This document shows, one piece after another, positions 10,165-21,258 of a stretch of DNA of 64,000 nt (positions are counted from its first letter, which is position 1; every line of letters begins with the position of its first letter). The notes below the pieces were generated by a model, which was not told the origin of the DNA, made no database searches, and saw nothing but the letters and a program-made list of their open reading frames with translations. Origin of the DNA: Clitopilus passeckerianus (taxonomy: Eukaryota > Basidiomycota > Agaricomycetes > Agaricales > Entolomataceae); assembly GCA_944990035.1 (NCBI GenBank), contig CALYLX010000105.1:1-64000 (forward strand), given 5' to 3'. A program made the translations under genes and the position numbers.

Positions 10165-12560
10165 ATGAGTAGTGCAGGAGGCACCAAGAAGAATACTCGG
10201 CCACCGGACCCACCTCCGACGCCCTCCACGCCTCAGAAGGGCCATGGCAGCAGCTATGGCGCGTTTGATGGCGAAGAAACTCCCCAAGGCCCCTCTGGCG
10301 CTCGAAACAAGCGTCCTACTCCAGCAATGGATGAGGACGATGGTTTCGAAGCAGACGAGAGCCCTGCTCCTTCCGCACCTTCCTCCCCTGAACACAAGCG
10401 CAGGAAGGACGCCTCTGGTGCTGCTGTTGCGCAGCCCAAGTCCAGAACCGCCTCCAGGGCGACTTCACCAACGCAAGGGTTCTCTCCTGCGTTCCTAGGA
10501 CATTCAGAGTATGATTCCGTGGGTTTGCAGGTGCAGGCCACGGATGACGCGGTCGAGGAAGACATAGACGCGATCACTGACTCTCTTGTCACCTTCAAGG
10601 AGTGGCTCAACCGGGCCCCTTCTGCTGCCAGCGACGAGGAACACTCCCGCACTCTTGCAGACACTCTTGTGCTTGTCTGCTCTCAAGCGGCCTCCCTAGG
10701 CCTTCTCAAGTATCTCACTCCAAATGAGAACTTCCTTCCCCGAATCCGACGCGTTAGGGACGCCTTGGACGCCTATATTCCTCTCCCACTCCCCAGCAGC
10801 GCCCGCACTGCTGCTCCCAAAGGTGCTGCAAGCGCAGCATCTGCTTCCTCCACTGCTGCTGCTGCAGGGGGCATGGTGTAGCACCGGCCTCCTCTGCCCC
10901 AGCAGTTCCCCCCACCTCCTCCAGCGTCTCACAAGGCGCCAGGACCCAGGTTACCCCTCCCCGACCCGCGGAACACACTGCCACTGGTCACAAATCTCCG
11001 GTTCCCATGGAGGGACAGGAGTCCACAGCGACATCTCAGCAACCTGACAACCCGGTCCCTGGACTGGACTCAGGTGCTACACCCTCCACATCGCAACCAG
11101 GGCGGGTAAACCCCGGAAACTGGATGCAATGGCAGCGCCAGTTCGCTAGGCCTGCCCCACAAGCCCCTGCAACGCGTAGGGCACCCAATCCGCATGCTGT
11201 GCGTGCACCCAACCCTGCTAATGCGTCCCAGCAGCAGCAGCAGCCCTCACAACAGCGTCAGCGCGCTCCCAAGGCGTCCTACGCTTCTGTCGCATCGCAG
11301 CCGCCCAGAAGGCCTGCAAACGCCGCCCCTCGCTCTTTTGCAGAGGTTACTGTTGGCATGACTGCGCAGCAATGCGCAGAACTTGCTGAACTCGCGCGTC
11401 ATCTCCCTGGACTGTCCTGGGATGAAGTAGCGCAACTCAAGGACAACTCCAACGCCAATAAGCACAAGGCAGCGTCCTCCCCACCTCCTACTGCTCCCTC
11501 TCCCTCGAAGAAGAAGCAGAAGCTCAAATCCACAACGCGCGGCCCCTCACGCAAGCAGTGCTTCGTCTACGCCACTAGGGGCAATGGAGACAATTCTGTC
11601 TCCGTTCCCCTTCCCATTTCGCCTGAACAGGCTGTTTCCACCCTCAACCTTCGCTTTGGCGCTGGTGGGTCTAAGAACCGTGCTATCCATGCTGAACTCG
11701 GCAGGGGCAACACTATCATTGTCTACCTCGACGAGACACCCACCCACAGCGACCTGGGCATCATCCGGGTCGCTGTTGAGCGCGTCTGGTACCCTGTCAC
11801 TGAAGGTGCCAATCCATCCCCCACCGTCCACGCTGCCGTGGAGGTCCCCACATCGCGTTCCTATGCGCGCATCACAGGAGTGCCCTACTTCACCTTTGGT
11901 GCGGTGGGCAGCACTCCTATCACTGCTGATGCGGTCCTGGCACTGCTGCGCCAAGATCCTGCTACTAGTGCGCTCCAGCTCGCTGGAATGCCTCGTGTGC
12001 ACCGCAACTCACGCACGCATGATATGTGCGTCGTGTTCTTCGACTTTTGGGACACCAGGTCTGGCACCTCCCTCAAGGCCATTACACACAAGAAGATCTC
12101 CATCGGGGGACGCTTGTGTCTCATCTCCCCTGCAAGCGTCCATGCTGGCGTTCCGCAGTGTCAACGCTGCTGGGCTTGGGGTCACCCCACTGCCACCTGC
12201 AGGCAACAGTTCAACTCTTGCGCGCATTGTGGCTATGGCCATGATTCGCGCAACCATCGCAAGCTTGCCCACTGCTGCTGGGGCAAGCCTGACGCTAATC
12301 CCCCGGTGCCCGCCACTCCTGATGGCGCACCATGCCCACATGCACCTAGGTGCATCAACTGTGGCAAGGAGCACGAGGCTGATTCGCCCAAGTGCCCTTT
12401 TGCAAGACATCGGTTTGATGCTGGCTGGATCCAGCGCCGATATGCTGTCAACGATGCGGTAGGCTTTTCTGTTAAAGCACCGCAGAGTTATACTGACGTA
12501 CTACCACCCAGGAGGAGACCGATTCAGATTGGTCGGGGTGAACGCACTGCCCGCACTTAG
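10165..12560 (+). pseudogene. LINE-C ORF1 (gag-like), frameshifted
   Basis: Starts at ATG 10165 and ends with TAG at 12558-12560. It is almost identical to the intact 799-aa ORF1 of copy J but 4 bases shorter overall. Several small indels at about 10785-10875 (Pro/Ala-rich stretch) break the frame, which recovers downstream near 11007. The C-terminal zinc knuckles are intact (CQRCWAWGHPTATC, then a second Cys/His cluster, then CINCGKEHEADSPKC). The stop is TAG, followed in the same frame by three codons and the ORF2 ATG. Confidence 0.88.
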
Positions 12561-12569
12561 TTTTACTTT

Positions 12570-13286
12570 ATGCGATACAAACATGTAAATACTCTCCGCT
12601 TCTTTTCACAGAATGTGAATAGAAACTATGATCTGGTTGCTTCGCTACTAGAGGAACGTAAGAATGACTTTGACGTGATTCTGCTTCAAGAGCCACCATG
12701 GCGGCTCATACGTCGCACTGTGTCCACTACCAACCCAGAAGGGGAGGCAGTGATTGGTGCTCCCACTCATCCGGACTGGCTGGTCATGTTTAGACGTCCA
12801 GCATCCGATACCGACCGCCCACGCGTTATGACGTTTGTGCATAGGCGTCTTGCAGGTATGCGGCCTGCATTTCGCACTGACCTCGCCAACCACAATGATG
12901 TGTTGGTCACAACATTGTATGGGAGCGCAGGTGCTCAGATACACTTCACCAATGTCTACTCTAGCCCAGGGGATGGTACTGCCATTCGCTGGTTGTGTGA
13001 CAATGCTCCACGCCTCCCAAGCATGCTTTGCATGGCAGGGGACTTCAATTGCAAGTCGTCAGTCTGGGATCCGGACTGTGACTCTACAAACCATGTTGCG
13101 ACTGAACTATGTGATGTCGCGCTTGACCTGGGTTTGGAGGTTAGCGTACTACCAGTACGCACTCCTACTCACTTCCCACATGCTGGCAGCCTTAGGCCGT
13201 CAGTCATTGATCTATTCTTCCTCCCTGTGGGTCGCACTGCAGGGACTTCACACAGCGTGGTCACAGAGTGGAAAGGACCCTCCCTC
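12570..13286 (+). pseudogene. LINE-C ORF2, endonuclease domain only
   Basis: Begins 9 nt after ORF1 and carries a complete-looking APE-type endonuclease: QNVNRN at the start, LLQEPPW, GDFNCKSSVWD and the conserved D of VIDLFF. It is cut at TEWKGP, just before the SDH motif, by the 3' end of copy D. Without the catalytic SDH motif, RT and RNase H it cannot act. Confidence 0.88.
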
Positions 13287-16200
13287 TTTTTTTTTTTTTT
13301 TTTTTTTTTTGGTCAAAGCCCTACGCCCCCAGAGGGGGCCTCTGACAATTTATATTCCGGCGCCCGATCGCAGTCCGGTCGCAAGTACCTAAATACATGC
13401 ATTGTATACTAACGTAAGTAAAACCGTGTTCGTCGAGTGAACTACACTAGATACGAGGTGCACCAAAGAGCAAGCTAGGGTGGCCCCCGAGGATAAATCT
13501 CCTAAGGAGTATAATAGCGTGCACCACCCCGCAGAAGCAGCAAGGGCCCTGGAAACCAGGCTCGCCGCTATATGAAGGATGGAGCACTGACGCCTATGCA
13601 TGGTAAAACATGCCAGACGCTTCGGCTTGTTCTCTGCGAACAAATTGATGTGCACCCGGTACCCAGACCAGATCGTCTGGGCGCGGTGGTGCAGTGGAGC
13701 CTGTTACAGGCATTCGTCGGCAGTGGCCTCCAGCAGCAGGAGGGGTACCACGAACGCGTGTGGCTGCCTTATCAGGAGGGCCACGCCGCCATGCCTTCCT
13801 GGGCTTAGGAAATGGCGGTGGAGGCTGTTGCGATGGAAACGCAAAAGCAGCGGGGTTGTTCTCAAGAAAGAACAAGAAGGACGACAGCTCCCGGCCCAAG
13901 CGCTGGTTAGGCCGTCGTTGGAAGTGCGCACACTGGTGAAGGACATGGTCCCTCGTTTCCAGGGTGCGCCAATCGCACACGCACGCTGTCTCCCCATCTA
14001 GGTTGAAGCGCGCGTGGAACTCGCCAATGGGTGCATGACCCAAGACTGCACGTGTGAGGCGTGCGGTGTGCGCATTGGAAGACCCAACGCGATGTAGCCA
14101 AGGCCCACCTTTGAGATGTGTGGGCCTTAGGGAGGCACCTTTGTGTGTAAGGCGCAGAAAGTTGTTGCCAGAGTAAGAGGGCTGCTGGAGCAGACAAGTC
14201 CACTCATGAAGCATCCTATCTACAGCGCGTTTCCGGGCATACCCGAGGGATGTCCGAGGTTTATTACCAGCACCCACCCGCAAGCCAGTGGCCGCCAAGT
14301 GAGCACGGTGGTGGATGTCCCAGTTGAGTTTTGAAGGGACATGAACAAAGTGGACGCGCCTGTTTGCGTCGCCCGAGAACCAAGCACGTAGTTTGGAGCA
14401 AATGGACAGCGAGTGTCCTTGCCCGGAGTGGAGAGACGGGTCCAAAGCCAACCGAATGGCTTTGGTCGAGTCTGAGAGCACAACTATTTTGACACAGTTG
14501 TTGCGCAGAACAGCCTTGCTTATAGACAAGTCAATGGCTGCGAGTTCGGCATCATCAGAGAGGACTCTGCCTGATGCCATGGTGTATTCTTCTGGGCCAA
14601 AGGCGCCATGAAGGAGGGAGCAAGCAGCAACCGCTTGGTGCTTCCTGCTTTTGGGAACAGACGCGTCAGCTGCCACCAACACTGTGGTGTCAGACAGATC
14701 TGCATCAGCGCGAATCACATCCAAGTGGATGCGACGAGAATCAAGGGCATCCTTAGATGCTGCAATGATGGTGTCAAATGTAATCCCGCCTGAGTGCGTA
14801 TCCAGCAGGCGAAGGCCCGGGACTGCTTCTCCATGGACAGGGTTGAGAGGCTCAGAGACGCGCACCGCATGTGCGTCAGAGTCCACAACTGTAGAGAGCA
14901 AATTGCCGCGCACGCGTCGCGACAAGTTGGAGAGAGACGAAGGGAGATGCATTGTCCCTTTGTACAGCTGGTGCTTGTCACTGATGAGCGACAGTGTAGG
15001 GTGGTTGCCAATCAGGGTGCCAATACGCGCCTGGCCGCGTTCGACCAGTTTCCTGATGTGCAGATGAATGGGGGGGAGACCAGCAATAGACTCGGTCCCC
15101 CCGCCTGGCGATGTGCGAAAGGCGCCAGTTATCCACCTAGCAGCCTTGTGTTGCATAGTGCGCAAGTGCGACATAGCAGTCTTACACCTTGCACCTTTGT
15201 AGAACCAGAGGCCCACACCATACGTAGCGACCGGAAGGACGCATGCACGGTAGAGCAGCCGCTTCTGCATAGGGGTAATGCCCCTTGACGAGTTACCAAG
15301 CATGATCATTGCCTTGACAGTGGTCAGAGCCTTGGTAGAGTAGTACTTGACATGGTGGCTAAAGGATAGCGACCGGTCAAAGTAGAAGCCCAAGTAGCGC
15401 CAAACACTCTTGGGTTGAAGTGGCGAGTTGCCAGTGTGTGGAGCAAAGCCCAAGTCAATGGCAGGATTGACATCGTTGTGCTTGCGAGAGAAGTGAAAGA
15501 CCTCTGTCTTGTCATGTTCCAAGACGAGGCCAAGTGCAGTAACGAGCTCTGTGATGACAGTGTATGCTTGTTGAAGTAGGGTGATGTTCTCCCCAAAGGA
15601 TGGCGACTGAACGATGAGCGAGCCATCATCCACATACGACATGAGTGTTGTAACGCCAGGAGCAATCCTGCGTTCAAACAGCCTCATCCCCGGCACCAAA
15701 TAGAGCGCAGAGAGGAGAGGGGATAAAGCAGATCCTTGACCAACGCCAACATCTGCAGAATACTTGCTGGACTCTTCGCCGTTCCAGCTGTAGGATGTGT
15801 GTCTCCCAACAAGGTAAGATGCAAAGAAGTTGCAGACTTCCGGCGCGAAGCCCAGTCTGCGCAGTATGCGTAGCAGCATGTCATGGTTGAGAGAGGGGAA
15901 GAACTGAGCAAGGTCAAAAGCGACCACGCTTGTCTTCAACCCTCTAGCCCAACCGGCTTTGACGATGTGAGTGAGATAAACACCCGCATCCTCAGTAGAG
16001 TGTTGGCGCACACCTCCAAACTGATTGGGGTGGAACACACCGAATTTCTGCGCTTCAAACTGCATTCGGTTTGCAAGCATCTTCTCAAAGAGTTTCCCCA
16101 GCGTGTTGAGCAACACAATAGGGCGGAACATCTTGGGAGTTGAGTAGTGCGGTTTGCCAGGCTTGGGGACAATGGCAGAGCGCGACTCCTTGAACTGAGA

Positions 16201-17710
16201 GGGCCAGTGACCAACCCGAAGGCAGGCATTAGCGATCTCGACAAATTTGGCAGCAATGACAGTGTCAGCAACCAAGGACTTGAGCTGATACCATGTAAGG
16301 TGATCAGGACCTGGAGCAGAAGTGTTTGAACACTTTGCTAGTTCTTCTCTGAGCTCGTTGACACCAAAGTCCCACCACTCGCGCGGAGGAGACTGAGGCA
16401 TGTCGTCGAGCACAGAGGGATCAACAGGGCGGTCAGATGCCGAGTTGTATGTTGAGTCAAGAGCAGCCCAAAGCGACTCAAGAGAATTGCAGGGTTCACC
16501 ATTGTGGCGAATTGCTTCATGTGTAGGGAGCTCACGCTGTTTGGCCCAGCGCATAAGATCCCATGGGCGCTTGTTGGTAGTAGCAATTGTCTGAATCCTA
16601 CTATCAAAGAACTTGCGCTTGGCCACCTTAGTGGTCCTGCGGAACGCCTTGTAATCAGCGACCGCCCTGGAAGCGCGATACACTCTGACAGCCTCAGAGC
16701 ACTCAGGATTCCACCAGGACTTTGACTTGGTGGAGATGCGAGCAGTCTTTGAGTTGTTATCCCAAGACTGCTTAATAGCAGTTGCAACGGCGCCAGTGCA
16801 GCGTTCAATTGCTTCTGCTGTTGTGAGAGTGGTTGTGTCCAATGCTCGCAAGGAAGAGGACAGTTCCTTTAGGAACTCTTCCTCTTGCTCACTGCCCTTG
16901 GGCAGAGTGATGCGCTCAGCAGCCAGCTGCACAGGCTGGATACGGAGCGTGACAGTCAAGGGAGCGTGGTCAGAGGGTCCTTTCCACTCTGTGACCACGC
17001 TGTGTGAAGTCCCTGCAGTGCGACCCACAGGGAGGAAGAATAGATCAATGACTGACGGCCTAAGGCTGCCAGCATGTGGGAAGTGAGTAGGAGTGCGTTC
17101 TGGTAGAACACTAACCTCCAAACCCAGGTCGAGCGCAACATCACATAGTTCAGTTGCAACATGATTTGTAGAGTCATAGTCCGGATCCCAGACTGACGAC
17201 TTGCAGTTGAAGTCCCCTGCCATGCAAAGCATGCTTGGGAGACGAGGAGCATTGTCACACAACCAGCGAATGGCAGTGCCATCCCCTGGGCTAGAGTAGA
17301 CATTGGCAAAGTGTATTTGAGCACCTGTGCTCCCATACAGTGTAGTGACCAATACATCATTGTGGTTGGTGAGGTCAGTGCGAAATGCAGGCCGCATGCC
17401 TGCAAGACGCCTATGCACAAACGTCATAACGCGTGGGCGGTCAGTCTCAGATGCTGGGCGTCTAAACATGACTAGCCAGTCTGGATGAGTAGGTGCACCA
17501 ATCACTGCCTCTCCCTCAGGATTGGTAGTGGATACAGTGCGTCGAATGAGCCGCCATGGTGGCTCTTGAAGCAGAATCACGTCAAAGTCATTCTTACGTT
17601 CCTCTAGTAGCGCAGCAACCAGATCATAATTTCTATTCACGTTCTGTGAAAAGAAGCGGAGAGTGTTTACATGATTGTATCGCATAAAGTAAAGTTATGT
17701 GCGGGCAGTG
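13287..17710 (-). mobile_element. LINE copy D, ORF2 and 3' end
   Basis: Minus-strand copy. The poly(A) tail is the T run 13287-13310 and the 3' UTR with terminal hairpin lies at about 13311-13593. It contains an intact ORF2 and about 25 bases of the ORF1 end (to about 17710). ORF1 and the 5' end are missing; the sequence passes directly into copy E in the same orientation. Confidence 0.9.
13594..17685 (-). CDS. LINE ORF2 polyprotein (endonuclease, RT, RNase H)
   Basis: Uninterrupted 1363 codons, the same length as ORF2 of copy J. An APE-like endonuclease spans about residues 1-245 (E41 in LLQEPPW, GDFN at about 157-160, D214, SDH at about 238-240). The RT lies at about 500-800 with AFDLAQFF and the YVDD box at about 684. 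RNase H spans about 1000-1130 (D1007, E1047, D1072), and a terminal Cys/His motif (CVCDW...HQC) follows. It would nick target DNA and copy the LINE RNA at the nick. The final 100 residues match copy H rather than copy J, so this copy may be a chimera. The element lacks a promoter and ORF1, so expression is doubtful. Confidence 0.88.
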   Translation of the reverse strand: MRYNHVNTLRFFSQNVNRNYDLVAALLEERKNDFDVILLQEPPWRLIRRTVSTTNPEGEAVIGAPTHPDWLVMFRRPASETDRPRVMTFVHRRLAGMRPAFRTDLTNHNDVLVTTLYGSTGAQIHFANVYSSPGDGTAIRWLCDNAPRLPSMLCMAGDFNCKSSVWDPDYDSTNHVATELCDVALDLGLEVSVLPERTPTHFPHAGSLRPSVIDLFFLPVGRTAGTSHSVVTEWKGPSDHAPLTVTLRIQPVQLAAERITLPKGSEQEEEFLKELSSSLRALDTTTLTTAEAIERCTGAVATAIKQSWDNNSKTARISTKSKSWWNPECSEAVRVYRASRAVADYKAFRRTTKVAKRKFFDSRIQTIATTNKRPWDLMRWAKQRELPTHEAIRHNGEPCNSLESLWAALDSTYNSASDRPVDPSVLDDMPQSPPREWWDFGVNELREELAKCSNTSAPGPDHLTWYQLKSLVADTVIAAKFVEIANACLRVGHWPSQFKESRSAIVPKPGKPHYSTPKMFRPIVLLNTLGKLFEKMLANRMQFEAQKFGVFHPNQFGGVRQHSTEDAGVYLTHIVKAGWARGLKTSVVAFDLAQFFPSLNHDMLLRILRRLGFAPEVCNFFASYLVGRHTSYSWNGEESSKYSADVGVGQGSALSPLLSALYLVPGMRLFERRIAPGVTTLMSYVDDGSLIVQSPSFGENITLLQQAYTVITELVTALGLVLEHDKTEVFHFSRKHNDVNPAIDLGFAPHTGNSPLQPKSVWRYLGFYFDRSLSFSHHVKYYSTKALTTVKAMIMLGNSSRGITPMQKRLLYRACVLPVATYGVGLWFYKGARCKTAMSHLRTMQHKAARWITGAFRTSPGGGTESIAGLPPIHLHIRKLVERGQARIGTLIGNHPTLSLISDKHQLYKGTMHLPSSLSNLSRRVRGNLLSTVVDSDAHAVRVSEPLNPVHGEAVPGLRLLDTHSGGITFDTIIAASKDALDSRRIHLDVIRADADLSDTTVLVAADASVPKSRKHQAVAACSLLHGAFGPEEYTMASGRVLSDDAELAAIDLSISKAVLRNNCVKIVVLSDSTKAIRLALDPSLHSGQGHSLSICSKLRAWFSGDANRRVHFVHVPSKLNWDIHHRAHLAATGLRVGAGNKPRTSLGYARKRAVDRMLHEWTCLLQQPSYSGNNFLRLTHKGASLRPTHLKGGPWLHRVGSSNAHTARLTRAVLGHAPIGEFHARFNLDGETACVCDWRTLETRDHVLHQCAHFQRRPNQRLGRELSSFLFFLENNPAAFAFPSQQPPPPFPKPRKAWRRGPPDKAATRVRGTPPAAGGHCRRMPVTGSTAPPRPDDLVWVPGAHQFVRREQAEASGMFYHA

Positions 17711-20700
17711 CATTCACCCACGCCTCTGCTTGCAAGGCGCAGGAAGTGGTTGCCAGAGTAGGATGGCTGCTGGAGCAGACAAGTCCACTCATGCAGCATC
17801 CTGTCTACAGCGCGTTTCCGGGCATACCCAAGGGATGTCCGGGGTTTGCTACCGGCGCCCACCCACAAGCCAGTGGCCGCCAAGTGAGCGCGATGGTGGA
17901 TGTCCCAGTTGAGTCTTGAAGGGACATGAACAAAGTGGACACGCCTGCTAGCGTCATCCGAGAACCAGGCCCGTAGCTTAGAGCAGATGGACAGTGAGTG
18001 CCCTTGCCCAGAATGAAGAGACGGGTCCAGTGCCAACCGAATGGCTCTAGTCGAGTCTGAGAGCACAACTATTTTGAAGCAGTTGTTGCGCAAGACAGCC
18101 TTGCTTATGGACAAGTCAATGGCTGCGAGTTCAGCATCGTCAGCGAGTACCCTGCCTGATGCCATAGTGTATTCTTCAGGCCCAAAAGCGCCATGAAGGA
18201 GGGAGCAGGCAGCCACCGCTTGGTGCTTCCTGCTTTTGGGAACAGATGCATCTGCTGCAACCAACACAGTAGTGTCAGACAGGTCTGTATCAGCGCGGAT
18301 CACATCCAGGTGGGTGCGGCGGGAGTCAAGGGCGTCCTTGGACGCTGCAATGATGATATCGAATGTAATCCTGCCAGAGTGCGTGTCCAACAGGCGCAGA
18401 CCTGGGACTGCCTCAGCATGGACAGGATTGAGAGGCTCAGAGGCCCGCACAGCGTGCATATCCGAATCAACAACTGTGGAAAGCAAGTTGCCGCGTACGC
18501 GTTGCGACAAGTTGGAGAGAGATGAGGGGAGACGCATTGTTCCCTCATACCGTTGGTGCTTGTCACTGATCAGTGATAGCGTAGGGTGATTGCTTATCAG
18601 GGTGCCAATGCGCGCCTGGCCGCGCTCCACCAGCTTCCTGACATGCAGATGAATAGGAGGGAGACCAGCAATAGATTCAGTCCCTCCTCCCGGAGATGTG
18701 CGAAAGGCGCCGGTTATCCACCTGGCAGCCTTGTGTTGCATAGTGCGCAAGTGCGACATAGCAGTCTTACACCTAGCACCTTTGTAGAACCAGAGGCCCA
18801 CACCATATGTAGCGACCGGAAGGACGCATGCACGGTAGAGCAGCCGCTTCTGCATAGGGGTGATACCCCTTGATGAGTTACCAAGCATGATCATTGCCTT
18901 GACAGTGGTCAGAGCCTTGGTGGAGTAATACTTGACATGGTGGCTGAAGGACAGTGACCGGTCAAAGTAGAAGCCCAAGTAGCGCCAAACGGCCTTCGGT
19001 TGAAGTGGCGAATTGCCAGTGTGTGGAGCAAAGCCCAAGTCAATAGCAGGATTGACGTCGTTGTGCTTGCGAGAGAAGTGGAAGACCTCTGTCTTGTCAT
19101 GTTCCAAGACGAGGCCAAGCGCTGTAACAAGCTCTGTGATGACAGCATACGCTTGTTGGAGGAGGGTGATGTTCTCCCCAAAGGATGGCGACTGGACAAT
19201 GAGCGAGCCATCATCCACGTATGACATGAGTGTTGTGACGCCAGGAGCAATCCTGCGTTCGAACAGCCTCATCACTGGCACCAAGTAGAGCGCAGAGAGA
19301 AGAGGGGATAAAGCAGACCCTTGGCCAACGCCAACATCTGCAGAGTACTTGCTGGATTCTTCGCCGTTCCAGCTGTAGGATGTGTGTCTCCCCACAAGGT
19401 AAGACGCAAAGAAGCTGCAGACCTCTGGCGCAAAGCCCAGTCTGCGCAGTATGCGTAGCAGCATGTCGTGGTTAAGTGAGGGGAAGAACTGAGCAAGGTC
19501 AAAAGCGACCACACTAGTCTTCAACCCTCTAGCCCAACCGGCTTTGACAATGTGAGTGAGGTAGACACCTGCGTCTTCAGTCGAATGTTGGCGCACACCT
19601 CCAAACTGATTGGGGTGAAACACACCGAATTTCTGCGCTTCGAACTGCATTCTGTTCGCAAGCATCTTTTCAAAGAGTTTCCCCAGCGTGTTAAGCAACA
19701 CAATAGGGCGGAACATCTTTGGGGTGGAATAGTGCGGTTTGCCAGGTTTGGGAACAATGGCAGAGCGCGACTCTTTGAAATGAGAGGGCCAGTGGCCAAC
19801 CCGAAGGCAGGCGTTCGCAATCTCGACGAATTTGGTTGCAATGACACTGTCAGCAACCAGGGATTTGAGCTGATACCATGTGAGGTGATCAGGACCGGGA
19901 GCAGAAGTGTTGGAGCACTTTGCAAGTTCTTCTCTGAGCTCATTGACGCCAAAGTCCCACCACTCACGCGGAGGAGACTGGGGCACATCGTCGAGCACAG
20001 AGGGATTAACTGGGCGGTCAGACGCCGAGTTGTATGTGGAGTCAAGAGCAGCCCAAAGCGACTCGAGAGAATTGCAGGGTTCACCATTGTGGCGAATTGC
20101 TTCATGTGTGAGCTCACGCTGCTTGGCCCAGCGCATGAGGTCCCAGGGGCGCTTGTTGGTAGTAGCAATGGTCTGATTCTACTATCAAAGAACTTGCGCT
20201 TGGCCACCTTGGTGGTCCTGCGGAACGCCTTGTAATCAGCGACCGCTTTAGAGCGCGATACACTCTGACAGCCTCAGAGCACTCAGGATTCCAGGACTTT
20301 GACTTGGTGGAGATGCGAGCAGTCTTTGAGTTGTTATCCCAAGACTGCTTAATAGCAGTTGCAACGGCGCCAGTGCAGCGTTCAATTGCTTCTACTGTTG
20401 TGAGGCCAGACGTGTCTAGCGCTCGCAAGGAGGAGGACAGTTCCTAAGAAACTCTTCCTCATGCTCACTGCCTTTCGGCAGAGTGATGCGCTCAGCAGCC
20501 AGCTGCACGGGCTGGATGGGGAGTGCGGCAGTCAGAGGTGCGTGGTCAGAGGGTCCCTTCCACTCTGTGACCACGCTGTGTGAAGTCCCTGTGATGCGTC
20601 CCACAGGGAGGAAGAATAAGTCGATGACTGACGGCCTAAAGCTGCCAGCATGCGGAAGTGGGTGGGAGTGCGTTTGGAAGAACACTAACCTCCAAACCCA

Positions 20701-21258
20701 GGTCAAGCGCAACATCACACAGTTCAGTTGCAACATGGTTTGTAGAGTCATAGTCCGGATCCCAGACTGATGACTTGCAGTTGAAGTCTCCTGCCATGCA
20801 GAGCATGCTAGGGAGACGTTGAGCATTGTCACACAACCAGTGAATGGCAGTACCATCCCCTGGGCTGGAGTAGACATTGGCGAAGTGTATTTGGGTGCCA
20901 GAGCTCCCATACAGCGTTGTGACCAACACATCGTTGTGGTTGGCGAGGTCAGTGCGAAATGCGGGTCGCATGCCTGCAAGACGCCTATGCACGAATGTCA
21001 TAACGCGTGGACGGTCTGTCTCAGATGCTGGACGTCTAAACATGACCAGCCAGTCTGGGTGAGTGGGTGCACCAACCACTGCCTCTCCCCAGGGTTGGTA
21101 GTGGACACAGTGCGTCGAATGAGCCGCCATGGAGGCTCTTGCAGCAGAATCACATCAAAGTTATTCTTACGTTCCTCTAGTAGCGCAGCGACCAGATCAT
21201 AATTTCTATTCACGTTCTGTGAAAAGAAGCGGAGAGTATTTACATGATTGTATCGCAT
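17695..21258 (-). pseudogene. LINE-E ORF2, C-terminus replaced, frameshifted
   Basis: Starts at 21258 (MRYNHVN..., NNFDV as in copy H). The first third is broken by many 1-3-base deletions relative to copy H between about 20100 and 21100. From 20136 downward it is open through RT and RNase H. At about 17711-17725 the sequence jumps from the ...FLRLAS codons into the last codons of an ORF1, giving the tail GECTART and a stop. The last 170 or so residues, the 3' UTR and the poly(A) of this copy are gone. Confidence 0.87.

Larger units (their letters stand above)
10055..13286 (+). mobile_element. LINE copy C, complete 5' end, cut off in ORF2
   Basis: Starts with the family 5' end CATCCTCTTTGATCTG, has a 110-nt 5' UTR, ORF1 and the endonuclease part of ORF2, and stops at 13284-13286 where the poly(T) of copy D starts. 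It was inserted into the RT of copy B in the same orientation. Its endonuclease N-terminus (MRYKHVN..., VASLLEE) is shared with copy F, which suggests one subfamily. Confidence 0.9.

Noticed and set aside
13404..17420. Antisense reading frames of 100-165 codons over the LINE ORFs
   Set aside because: They recur at the same positions in every copy, on the opposite strand of clear ORF1/ORF2 sequence, and carry no independent motifs.
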